Origin: Kiritimatiellia bacterium
GTDB taxonomy: Bacteria; Verrucomicrobiota; Kiritimatiellia; SLAD01
Length of the DNA stretch: 8,335 nucleotides
Reading direction: 5' to 3'
Assembly: GCA_007127595.1 (NCBI GenBank)
Contig: SKZA01000397.1
Coordinates: 1 to 8,335 of the forward strand
The position numbers and the translations under genes are program-made. Below, piece after piece: positions 1 through 6,378 of the stretch. Numbering within the stretch: position 1 is the stretch's first letter; every line of letters starts with the position of its first letter. The notes under the pieces were generated by a model. The model made no database searches and was not told where the DNA came from. It saw only the letters and a list, made by a program, of their open reading frames with translations.

Positions 1-1014
1 GAAATGGAGGCCTTTGGCTACCGGATCATTCTCGGCAACACCTATCATCTGGGCGAGCGCCCCGGTGTGGAGATCATCGAAAAGATGGGGGGCTTGCACC
101 GGTTCATGGGGTGGGACCACGCGATCCTGACCGATAGCGGCGGGTTTCAGGTGTTCAGCCTTGCCGGCCTGCGGAAGATCGAAGCGGACGGCGTCCGATT
201 CCAATCGCATGTGGACGGGTCCTACCGCTTCATGGGACCGGTGGAAGCGATGCGCATTCAACGCGGACTCGCCTCCGATATTGCGATGGTTTTCGACGAG
301 TGTCCTCCGTATCCGTGCGACCGGGAATATGCTTGCAAGGCCGTGGACCGCACCCTAGCATGGGCGGCCTTATGTGCGGAACAGCCCCGCGCCCCCGGCC
401 AACTGGTGTTCGGGATCGTGCAGGGCGGCGTGCACGAGGATTTGCGCGAAAAGTGTGCGAAGGCCCTGCTCGACATCGGTTTCGACGGTTATGCCATCGG
501 CGGTGTGAGCGTGGGCGAGCCGGATACCTTGATTATCCCAGGCGTGCGAAGCGGCATTCGCCATCTGCCCGAGGACCGTCCCCGTTATCTTATGGGTGTC
601 GGATACCTGCCGCAGATTGTAGAGTCCGTCGCACTGGGCGTGGATATGTTTGATTGTGTGATGCCGACACGTTTCGCGCGAAACGGGACGGTGTTCACGC
701 GATGGGGCCGGTATCCTGTCAAGGCGGCGGTGTACGCGGAAGACGACCGGCCGTTGGATACGGATTGTTCGTGTTACGTCTGCCGGAAGTTCACGCGCGC
801 ATACATTCGACATCTCTGTAACGTGAGCGAGGTGTTGGGCGCGCGTTTGATCACGTGGCATAACCTGCACTGCTATGCGGAATGCATGAAGGAAGTGCGC
901 GCCGCAATTGAAAACGGTGTCTTCGAAGACTATCGTAAAGAATTTACGGACAACTATCAGGAAATACGGCGGGATCATCTGGATCTGGTCGAACGGAATA
1001 AGGAGCGAGTATGA
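1..1014 (+). CDS. tgt: Queuine tRNA-ribosyltransferase (tRNA-guanine transglycosylase), 5' partial
   Basis: The enzyme swaps guanine at wobble position 34 of GUN-anticodon tRNAs (Asp, Asn, His, Tyr) for the queuosine precursor preQ1, in the cytoplasm. The reading frame is open to the first base. The first ATG (base 4) lies inside the conserved core, just before the GNTYHL motif, so it is not the real start; by comparison with the E. coli protein (about 375 residues) some 45-47 N-terminal residues lie upstream. Counting from that ATG, DSGGFQVFSL (residues 44-53) carries the conserved active-site Asp44, FDEC holds Asp98, and DMFDCVMPTR holds the expected nucleophile Asp217. The zinc site is Cys255, Cys257, Cys260 and His286, with the same 31-residue Cys-to-His spacing as I recall for E. 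coli. The 3' end overlaps yajC by four bases, so the two are probably translationally coupled. Nothing looks broken. The family assignment is essentially certain; only the start is out of view. Confidence 0.97.
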   Translation, partial: EMEAFGYRIILGNTYHLGERPGVEIIEKMGGLHRFMGWDHAILTDSGGFQVFSLAGLRKIEADGVRFQSHVDGSYRFMGPVEAMRIQRGLASDIAMVFDECPPYPCDREYACKAVDRTLAWAALCAEQPRAPGQLVFGIVQGGVHEDLREKCAKALLDIGFDGYAIGGVSVGEPDTLIIPGVRSGIRHLPEDRPRYLMGVGYLPQIVESVALGVDMFDCVMPTRFARNGTVFTRWGRYPVKAAVYAEDDRPLDTDCSCYVCRKFTRAYIRHLCNVSEVLGARLITWHNLHCYAECMKEVRAAIENGVFEDYRKEFTDNYQEIRRDHLDLVERNKERV

Positions 1015-1355
1015 TTGATTTGACCTTTATAACCTTCGCCATGGGCGGAGCCGCAGACGACCAATCGCCGGCCTTCATGTTCGGTTGGCTGGCGTTGATG
1101 ATCCTCATTTTCTACTTCATTCTCATCCGGCCCCAGCAACGGCGCGAAAAAGAACGCCGCGCCCTGTTGTCCGCCGTGAAAAGCGGCGACAAAGTGTTGT
1201 TCGGGGGGGGATTAATCGGCACGGTGACCAACGTGTCCGATAAGACCTTCACGATCAAGGTGGCGGATAAGGTCAAAGTAGATGTGGTGCGCGGGGCGGT
1301 CACGCAGGTGCTCGGCAAGGGCGAAGACGTCCCCGACGACGTGCCGCAGCGGTGA
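1011..1355 (+). CDS. yajC: Sec translocon accessory subunit YajC
   Basis: A small inner-membrane protein of 114 residues that associates with SecD and SecF and, through them, with the SecYEG channel; its exact role is not settled. A short N-terminal stretch is followed by one hydrophobic segment at about residues 21-39. The family's hallmark comes next: FYFILIRPQQRREKE (34-48), with a basic cytoplasmic flank that fixes the topology. The C-terminal part (about 55-102) contains the Gly-rich turn and beta strands usual in YajC (GDKVLFGGGLIGTV, then a DVVRGAV stretch), and the last residues are charged and probably disordered. The start ATG overlaps the tgt stop codon in the form ATGA. The position between tgt and secDF is the classical one for this gene. 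Length fits the family (roughly 85-115 residues). Confidence 0.95.
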   Translation: MIDLTFITFAMGGAADDQSPAFMFGWLALMILIFYFILIRPQQRREKERRALLSAVKSGDKVLFGGGLIGTVTNVSDKTFTIKVADKVKVDVVRGAVTQVLGKGEDVPDDVPQR

Positions 1356-1435
1356 GGTTTAAGGGTTCAGGGTTCGGGGTTCAGTTCACGTACTCAACCC
1401 TGAACCCCCAAACCCTGAACCCCGAACCCTGAACC
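1356..1435. repeat. Telomere-like heptamer repeats forming a 21-bp inverted repeat
   Basis: Right after the yajC stop, bases 1364-1384 are three perfect heptads, GGTTCAG, GGTTCGG and GGTTCAG, preceded by a degenerate 8-base unit GGTTTAAG (1356-1363). Bases 1393-1435 hold six units of the complementary type: CTCAACC, CTGAACC, an 8-base CCCAAACC, CTGAACC, CCGAACC and CTGAACC. The last three (1415-1435) are the exact reverse complement of 1364-1384, giving a 21-bp perfect stem with a 30-base loop. The block lies inside a probable operon and would be transcribed, so it could pause or terminate polymerase, mark an mRNA processing site, or simply be a dispersed repeat. No T-run follows the stem, so a standard intrinsic terminator is unlikely. 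Confidence 0.9.
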
Positions 1436-1479
1436 ATTGGATAAAGTGTCGAAATAGAATAGAAACAGGTAAGACAACG

Positions 1480-3966
1480 ATGGACAAACATGCATGGTGG
1501 AAGTGGCTTCTCTTAATCGGGCTTACGGCGTGGTCGCTCGTGCTCGTCACCCCGATTTCCGAGAAGGTCAAACTGGGACTCGATCTGCAGGGCGGCATCA
1601 GCTTTTTGCTGGAAGTGCAAACGGAGGAGTTGGAAGACGACGCCATCCAGGACGCGCAATTGCGCGCCCTCGAGGTGATCCGTAATCGCGTCGACTTGAT
1701 GGGTACGGAAGAGCCGATCATTTATCCCGAACCGCGCAGTAACCGGATCGTCGTGCAGATCCCGGGTCTTGACGCCGCCAACCGTGATTGGGCGATTCGC
1801 ACGCTCGAGAGCGCCGCTTTTCTTGAGTTCCGCATGGTGCATGAGGATAACGACCGCCTCGTTGAGCGCCTCTTCGAGGAAGGGTTGGCCCCCGAGGGGT
1901 ATCGCTTGGTGACGATCGACGAACAGTTGCCCGGAGGGCGCTGGACCCGCCGTCCGTACTATGTCCGCACCGACGAGCTGGAACGCGTGGATCGCCATAC
2001 GGAGCGCGAGATTATCGAACGCCTGCGCACATTTCACGCGCCGCCGGGTTATGATTTCATGCTTATGAGTCGCGAACGGCAGGGGCGCACCGTGTACGAA
2101 CCCTATTACGTCAGTCGCCGCCGTGAACTGACCGGCGAAAACTTGAGCAATGCCGGCGTGGATTATCAGCAATTCGGTCAACCCATCGTCACCCTGCGCT
2201 TTGACAGCGAAGGTTCGCGCCGATTCGCGCGCGTCACCTCCGACCATGCGCCCGGCGGTGCACGCAACCCGAGTCTGGACGGACAACGGTTCCTCGGCAT
2301 CGTGCTGGACGGTGTCCTGCAATCCGCCCCGTTTATTCGCACCGCCATTTATGGCGGGGAAGCGATTATTGAAGGGAACTTTTCCTTGCGCGAAGCGCAG
2401 GATTTGTCCCTCGTCTTGCGCGCGGGGTCGCTCCCCGCGCCGTTGCGCGTGATTGAGGAACGGAACGTCGATCCCACGCTCGGTGCTGAATCCGTGCGTA
2501 GCGGGACGCGGGCCATCATCCTCGGCGGGGTCCTCGTGCTCATCTTCATGTTGTGCTATTACCTGCTCGCGGGTGTCGTGGCCAACTTGGCCCTCATTCT
2601 TGATATCCTTCTGTTGCCGCTCGGCATGTTGATCGTATCCGGATTCCTGGGTTTGATCACCGGAGGCGGCGGAGGGGAGGGGTTGCCTACCCTGACCCTG
2701 CCCGGCATAGCCGGTATCGTGTTGACCATTGGTATAGCCGTGGACGCGAACGTTCTGATTTTTGAACGCATACGGGAGGAACAGAAGATCGGCAAACGGC
2801 TCGTCAGCGCCATCGAGGCCGGTTACGACAAGGTCTTCAGTACGATCCTCGACGCGAATGTCACGACCTTGATCACCGCTGTCATTCTCTTCTGGCAGGG
2901 ATCGGGCCCGATCCGCGGGTTTGCCATTACCTTGAGTGCCGGGATCGTCGTCAGCATGTTCATCGCGCTCGTGATTACACGCTTGATGTTCGAAGTGCTG
3001 GCCTACAAGACCAAGATCAAGCAGATCAAGATGCTCCAATTCATCAGCGAACCCAACTTCGACTTTATCGGAAAGCGGACTATTGCCGCGGTATTGTCCG
3101 TTCTTGTGCTTGCGGGTACCTGGACAGCCTTCTTCATGAAGGGCGAGGAAAACTTCGGCGTGGATTTCACCGGTGGCACTTCGATCACCTACCGCTTCCA
3201 GGAAAAGCAGGCCGTGGATGACCTCCGGGCGGCGCTGCTTGGGGCCGGGGTCACCGACGCCTTTATTCAATATCAGCGCGAACTGGTACCGGACGACACA
3301 GGCGTGATACCGGAATACCTGCTGGTCAAGGTCACGTATGGTGATGGCGACATAGCCAAGGATGCGCTCAATACCGCATTTCCCGAATCGGAGTTCCATA
3401 TTCTGCAGGAAGATACCGTCGGCCCACAGGTGGGCCGCGATTTGCGTCGTCAGGGAATTATGGCCATCGTGTGGGCCTTGGTTGGCATCGTGATCTATAT
3501 CTCCTTGCGGTTCGAATTTGCGTTTGCCATGGGCGCGATCGTGGCGGTCACGCATGACGTCTTGATCACCATCGGGCTCTTCTGTCTTCTGGGGAATCAA
3601 TTGAGTCTCCCCGTCGTGGCGGCCTTGCTGACCATTGCCGGTTACTCGGTCAACGACACCATTGTTGTCTTCGACCGTATTCGGGAGGACCTGACGCTGA
3701 TCAAGGATAAGCCGTATTCGGCCATTGCGAACTTGAGTATCAATCAAACGTTGAACCGCACGTTGCTCACCTCAATTACCACCTTGTTGACCGTCACCAT
3801 GCTGCTGGTCTTCGGCGGCGGCGCAATCAAGGACTTCGCATTGGCGCTATTTATCGGGATCCTGGCGGGTACCTACTCCTCGATCTTTGTCGCCACGCCG
3901 GTCGTGCTCTACTGGCACAAGGACGAAAAGGTGAAGACCGAGAAGAAGCCTGCGAAAGGGAAATAG
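1480..3966 (+). CDS. secDF: Fused protein translocase subunit SecD-SecF (SecDF)
   Basis: An 828-residue inner-membrane protein of the RND superfamily that uses the proton gradient to pull preproteins out of SecYEG on the periplasmic side. The SecD half has a first membrane helix (about 7-24), the KLGLDLQGG motif (31-39, Asp35), a large periplasmic P1 domain (to about 340) and five helices to about 505. Its fourth-helix signature, GIAVDANVLIFERIREE, spans 418-434 with Asp422. The SecF half starts with a helix at about 533-552, then NFGVDFTGGTS (559-569, Asp562), a small periplasmic domain to about 655, and helices containing THD (691-693) and GYSVNDTIVVFDRIRED (721-737). The membrane Asp and Arg residues linked to proton transfer in the family are therefore present in both halves. 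The tail is Lys-rich. AGGTAAG at 1467-1473 is a fair ribosome site six bases before ATG. Fused SecDF is known in several phyla, so the fusion is natural and not an error. A Gly-rich loop at 395-400 is slightly unusual. Confidence 0.97.
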   Translation: MDKHAWWKWLLLIGLTAWSLVLVTPISEKVKLGLDLQGGISFLLEVQTEELEDDAIQDAQLRALEVIRNRVDLMGTEEPIIYPEPRSNRIVVQIPGLDAANRDWAIRTLESAAFLEFRMVHEDNDRLVERLFEEGLAPEGYRLVTIDEQLPGGRWTRRPYYVRTDELERVDRHTEREIIERLRTFHAPPGYDFMLMSRERQGRTVYEPYYVSRRRELTGENLSNAGVDYQQFGQPIVTLRFDSEGSRRFARVTSDHAPGGARNPSLDGQRFLGIVLDGVLQSAPFIRTAIYGGEAIIEGNFSLREAQDLSLVLRAGSLPAPLRVIEERNVDPTLGAESVRSGTRAIILGGVLVLIFMLCYYLLAGVVANLALILDILLLPLGMLIVSGFLGLITGGGGGEGLPTLTLPGIAGIVLTIGIAVDANVLIFERIREEQKIGKRLVSAIEAGYDKVFSTILDANVTTLITAVILFWQGSGPIRGFAITLSAGIVVSMFIALVITRLMFEVLAYKTKIKQIKMLQFISEPNFDFIGKRTIAAVLSVLVLAGTWTAFFMKGEENFGVDFTGGTSITYRFQEKQAVDDLRAALLGAGVTDAFIQYQRELVPDDTGVIPEYLLVKVTYGDGDIAKDALNTAFPESEFHILQEDTVGPQVGRDLRRQGIMAIVWALVGIVIYISLRFEFAFAMGAIVAVTHDVLITIGLFCLLGNQLSLPVVAALLTIAGYSVNDTIVVFDRIREDLTLIKDKPYSAIANLSINQTLNRTLLTSITTLLTVTMLLVFGGGAIKDFALALFIGILAGTYSSIFVATPVVLYWHKDEKVKTEKKPAKGK

Positions 3967-3979
3967 AAGTCGCGTTTGT

Positions 3980-4010
3980 GGCGGGTTGAAAAACCCGCCC
4001 TCCGTTTCTT
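3980..4010 (+). terminator. Probable intrinsic terminator after secDF
   Basis: Fourteen bases after the secDF stop, GGCGGGTT (3980-3987) pairs perfectly with AACCCGCC (3992-3999) around a GAAA loop, a very stable GNRA tetraloop. The following bases, CTCCGTTTCTT, are only moderately T-rich, so the hairpin is clear but efficient Rho-independent termination is an inference. The place, at the end of the tgt-yajC-secDF block, fits. Confidence 0.55.
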
Positions 4011-4053
4011 AAGAGCCGTGCACATTCAACGGAGGGCGGATTTGCCATCCGCC
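3995..4053. repeat. Second hairpin and overlapping 10-bp inverted repeat
   Basis: GGCGGAT (4035-4041) and ATCCGCC (4047-4053) form a 7-bp stem with a 5-base loop. In addition, CCGCCCTCCG (3995-4004) is the exact reverse complement of CGGAGGGCGG (4030-4039), so the descending arm of the first hairpin can pair instead with the ascending arm of this one. The two folds exclude each other. This may be a switchable structure, a bidirectional terminator or a dispersed palindromic repeat; the sequence does not decide. A further 7-bp inverted repeat, GCATGGG (4056-4062) with CCCATGC (4088-4094), lies just downstream. Confidence 0.65.
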
Positions 4054-4137
4054 ATGCATGGGTCTTTTACGTGCTTGAAAGCGATCTCCCATGCTCGATA
4101 ACCGGACAACACTCGCCCGATCAGCGTATTAACCTTG

Positions 4138-4163
4138 GGATCACACTTCGATAAGTGTGATCC
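4138..4163. promoter_or_regulatory. Perfect 11-bp hairpin or dyad upstream of recJ
   Basis: GGATCACACTT (4138-4148) is followed by CGAT and by its exact reverse complement (4153-4163). It ends 30 bases before the recJ start. No T-run follows on the + strand, so it is a poor terminator there. It could be a regulator-binding dyad (2 x 11 bp), a 5' leader stem-loop, or a short repeat. No known operator is recognised. Confidence 0.5.
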
Positions 4164-4193
4164 TGTCATATTCCGGTTCGGGACGATCAGATC

Positions 4194-5942
4194 ATGCTCA
4201 AAAACTGGACAACCGTTTCTGTCGATGAGGCCTTGGTCGATGCATTGGCGGGCCAAACGCGACTTCCGCGTCCGGCCTGTACCGTTCTTGCGGCGCGCGG
4301 TCATCACACCGCCGAAGCCGTCGACGCCTTTCTCAATCCGCGCCTGAGCCGTTTATCCGACCCGTTTCTTCTGCCCGACATGGCGCCCGCCGTGCAGCGC
4401 ATCGAACGCGCGCTGGCGAAGGACGAGACCATTCTCGTGTACGGCGATTACGACGTGGACGGCATTACCAGCACGGCCCTGATGGTGCATGTGCTCAGGG
4501 GGCTGGGCGGCAAAGCCGTTCCGTTTCTTCCGCATCGGGTCGACGACGGCTACGGACTGAGCGTTGAACCCGTACAACGTTGCATTGAACAGCACCGACC
4601 CGGCGTCATCCTTACGGTGGATTGCGGCACCGGCTCCGTCGAGGCGGTGGAAGCCGCACGCGCCGCCGGTGTGGATGTCGTGGTGACCGATCATCATGAA
4701 CCGGGCGATGCGGTGGCCGACGCCTGCGCCGTGGTCAATCCGAAACGGGACGGCGCAACCGATCCGCTACGCTACCTGGCAGGGGTCGGTGTGGCTTTCA
4801 AGTTATGCCATGCCTTGCTGAAGACGCTGCGCGACAAGGGCCACGCGGCCGCGGAGGCGATTGATCTGCGCAAATACATGGACCTCGTCGCCGTCGGTAC
4901 CATCGCCGACATGGTGCCGCTGATGGAAGAAAACCGGGTACTCGCCCGTTACGGCTTGCTGGAGGCGAACCGCACCGCCAACGCGGGATTGCGCGCGCTC
5001 AAGGAGGTCGCGGGGATCAAGACGGATCTCGACGCCTATCACATAGGTTTCATGCTCGGCCCGCGATTGAACGCCGCCGGCCGGCTCGGCACAGCGTTGC
5101 GCGCTTTGGAATTGCTTCTCACCGCGGACATGGATCTGGCGGGCGTCATAGCCGCGGAACTGGACGCGTCCAATCGCGAACGGCAAGAGGTCGAAGCGCG
5201 CATGATTGAGGAAGCCGTGACCGCTATCGACGGGCAGTTCGATGCCGATCGGCATTTCGGTGTTGTCGCCGCGCAACGGGATTGGCATCCCGGTGTGATC
5301 GGTATCGTCGCCTCCCGACTGTGCGCGCGGTACAGCCGGCCCGCCGTCGTCATTGCCGTGGACGATGAGGGCATCGGTCGCGGGTCCTGTCGCAGTATCT
5401 CGGCGTTCAACATCGTCGAGGGTCTCGCGGATTGCGCGGAACTGTTGCAACGTTACGGCGGACACCAGATGGCGGCCGGACTGCAGGTGGAGGAAAAGCA
5501 TATCGAAGCGTTCCGCGAACGTTTCAACGCGGCCGTACAGGCGCGCGTGGCCAAAGACGACCTCCGGCCGGAACAACGTATCGATGCGTGGATCTCTTTG
5601 CGCGACGCCGATTGGAACCTGGTCGAGTGCCTTGAACGCATGGCGCCGTTCGGGCTGGGGAATCCCAAGCCGGTCTGGGCGGTGCGCGGTGCTCGGCTAC
5701 TGGGCGAACCGCGCATTGTCGGTCAAAAGCATCTGAAGATGACCGTGCTGGATGGGAACGACAAGTTGGACGCCATCGCCTTCAACATGGCCGAGCGCGA
5801 GTTGCCCGACGGCCCGCTCGACATCGCGTTCCAGCTCAATCGCAACACGTGGATGAACCGCGACACCATACAGATGAATGTTCAGGACATTCGTCCCGCC
5901 ACAGAGGAACGCTCCCTCAATATAGCTGATACCCCGGCGTGA
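4194..5942 (+). CDS. recJ: Single-stranded-DNA-specific exonuclease RecJ
   Basis: A cytoplasmic 5'-3' exonuclease that degrades single-stranded DNA in RecF-pathway recombination, mismatch repair and restart of stalled forks, using Mn/Mg ions. The 582-residue length is typical. The DHH catalytic domain carries ILVYGDYDVDGITST (80-94; Asp85, Asp87, Asp89), TVDCG (141-145; Asp143), VTDHHEP (164-170; Asp166, His167, His168) and VAVGTIADMVPL (232-243; Asp239), which together supply the metal ligands. The DHHA1 domain contains GPRLNAAGRLG (289-299), DWHPGVIGIVASRL (363-376), GRGSCRSI (395-402) and GGHQMAAG (422-429). An OB-like DNA-binding domain follows (about 460-568), with MAPFGLGNPKP (483-493). 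ATG at 4194 is the start expected from the N-terminal KNW segment; GGGA at 4180-4183 is a modest ribosome site 10 bases upstream. The gene is complete, with no missing key residue. It is separated from secDF by 227 bp and several hairpins, so it may have its own promoter. Confidence 0.97.
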   Translation: MLKNWTTVSVDEALVDALAGQTRLPRPACTVLAARGHHTAEAVDAFLNPRLSRLSDPFLLPDMAPAVQRIERALAKDETILVYGDYDVDGITSTALMVHVLRGLGGKAVPFLPHRVDDGYGLSVEPVQRCIEQHRPGVILTVDCGTGSVEAVEAARAAGVDVVVTDHHEPGDAVADACAVVNPKRDGATDPLRYLAGVGVAFKLCHALLKTLRDKGHAAAEAIDLRKYMDLVAVGTIADMVPLMEENRVLARYGLLEANRTANAGLRALKEVAGIKTDLDAYHIGFMLGPRLNAAGRLGTALRALELLLTADMDLAGVIAAELDASNRERQEVEARMIEEAVTAIDGQFDADRHFGVVAAQRDWHPGVIGIVASRLCARYSRPAVVIAVDDEGIGRGSCRSISAFNIVEGLADCAELLQRYGGHQMAAGLQVEEKHIEAFRERFNAAVQARVAKDDLRPEQRIDAWISLRDADWNLVECLERMAPFGLGNPKPVWAVRGARLLGEPRIVGQKHLKMTVLDGNDKLDAIAFNMAERELPDGPLDIAFQLNRNTWMNRDTIQMNVQDIRPATEERSLNIADTPA

Positions 5943-6044
5943 AGCGACGCGCGGAGTGGCCTGTCCATTAGCACTGCCGTGCGACGACGAAAGCATTCTC
6001 CCGCCTCCCTCTTCAACGAGCGACCCGATTTATCCGGAATGAGG

Positions 6045-6216
6045 CAGGGCAGACGCATCTAAATCCTATGTCGAATCACGAATTCGTTTGTAGGGTCGCC
6101 GTCAGGCGATGGTTCGACCGGCTCGCGCGGGAAGAACCGCCTTACGGCGGCCCTACAAACCATCATCAATGCTGAAAAGGATCGAAAACATTAAAGATTA
6201 AGATGCGTTTGCCCTG
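6045..6216. repeat. Nested palindromic element, about 172 bp (MITE-like)
   Basis: The outer arms are 21 bases each (6045-6065 and 6196-6216). They pair with 19 Watson-Crick pairs, one G-T wobble and one A-A mismatch; the shared core reads ACGCATCT on the left and AGATGCGT on the right. Inside sits a second long palindrome (6086-6160). The ends read CAGGGC and GCCCTG. ATGAG occurs just outside each end (6039-6043 and 6221-6225), which could be a trace of a target duplication, but the offsets from the ends differ (1 and 4 bases) so this is weak. No coding capacity is seen. A non-autonomous mobile element or repeat-family insertion is the best guess; a long structured RNA is the alternative. Confidence 0.6.
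6086..6160. repeat. 75-bp palindrome with 17-bp outer stem
   Basis: GTTTGTAGGG (6086-6095) and CCCTACAAAC (6151-6160) are perfect reverse complements. Pairing continues to 6102/6144 with a single G-T wobble, then after one mismatch five more pairs form (6104-6108 with 6138-6142). GGTTC (6111-6115) and GAACC (6134-6138) offer a further, alternative pairing. Two local hairpins can form instead: TCGCC/GGCGA (6096-6100 and 6105-6109) and CCGCC/GGCGG (6137-6141 and 6146-6150), which would give a cruciform or three-way shape. It resembles the REP/BIME style of extragenic palindromes, but I do not recognise a named family. Confidence 0.8.
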
Positions 6217-6228
6217 TGGGATGAGTTG

Positions 6229-6256
6229 TTGACATACATCCTCACTATGAAAGAAT
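6229..6256 (+). promoter_or_regulatory. Candidate sigma-70-type promoter for porin-proV
   Basis: A perfect TTGACA box (6229-6234) is followed after 16 bases by AAGAAT (6251-6256), which matches four of six positions of the TATAAT consensus. A TATGAA at 6246-6251 is closer to consensus but only 11 bases away, too near. The position, immediately downstream of the palindromic element and about 120 bases before the porin start, is sensible for a promoter. The call rests mainly on the -35 box. Confidence 0.4.
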
Positions 6257-6319
6257 GACACTATCTCGCAGGTCTGCGTATCCGCTTGGGTAAGTATTCT
6301 CGGGCAGTGGACCTAACTG

Positions 6320-6343
6320 TTCCGTACGGCTCATTCCGTACGG
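6320..6343. promoter_or_regulatory. Twin CCGTACGG palindromes in the porin leader
   Basis: TTCCGTACGG occurs twice (6320-6329 and 6334-6343), separated by CTCA. The 8-base core CCGTACGG is itself a perfect palindrome, so the pair is at once a direct repeat with 14-base period and an inverted repeat that can fold into an 8-bp hairpin with a 6-base loop. It lies 21 bases before the ribosome site. It may be a pair of binding sites for a dimeric regulator, or an mRNA stem-loop affecting translation or stability. I do not recognise the motif. Confidence 0.6.
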
Positions 6344-6363
6344 GATGTCATGAAACAGCTACG

Positions 6364-6370
6364 AAAGGAG
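6364..6370 (+). promoter_or_regulatory. Strong ribosome binding site that fixes the porin start
   Basis: AAAGGAG lies eight bases before ATG 6379 and eleven before the adjacent in-frame ATG 6382. It selects this start over the in-frame TTG at 6286, which would add 31 residues in front of a clear signal peptide. Confidence 0.8.
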
Positions 6371-6378
6371 ACATTGCA

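Larger units (their letters stand above)
5943..6378. other. Gene-free 436-bp gap between recJ and the porin gene
   Basis: No convincing gene, tRNA or known riboswitch is seen here. The first 100 bases after recJ (5943-6044) show nothing recognisable and no strong terminator. From 6045 to 6216 lies a nested palindromic element. A possible promoter is at 6229-6256. Then comes a leader of about 110 bases with twin CCGTACGG palindromes and a strong ribosome site. Each of these is listed separately. Confidence 0.75.

Noticed and set aside
1356..1435. CRISPR array or real telomere
   Set aside because: The units are 7-8 bases without spacers and occur in both orientations within 80 bp inside an operon, which fits neither a CRISPR array nor a chromosome end.
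1437..1460. Possible promoter before secDF (TTGGAT and TAGAAT)
   Set aside because: The boxes are only 12 bases apart, too close for a sigma-70 promoter, and no better -35 sequence is seen at the right distance from TAGAAT.
1513..3747. A 744-codon open frame on the minus strand opposite secDF
   Set aside because: It lies entirely antisense to an unmistakable secDF. Its protein is low in hydrophobic residues, rich in His, Gln, Asp and Gly, and shows no recognisable domain; this is the usual mirror of codon bias in a GC-rich gene.
4026..4307. A 93-codon minus-strand frame crossing the secDF-recJ gap
   Set aside because: About 40 percent of it overlaps the recJ start antisense, it runs through the hairpins, and no ribosome site or known domain is seen. 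A decayed gene fragment cannot be excluded but is not supported.
6286..6378. N-terminal extension of the porin from a TTG start
   Set aside because: It would place 31 residues ahead of a clear signal peptide and run through the CCGTACGG hairpin; the strong AAAGGAG site fits ATG 6379.
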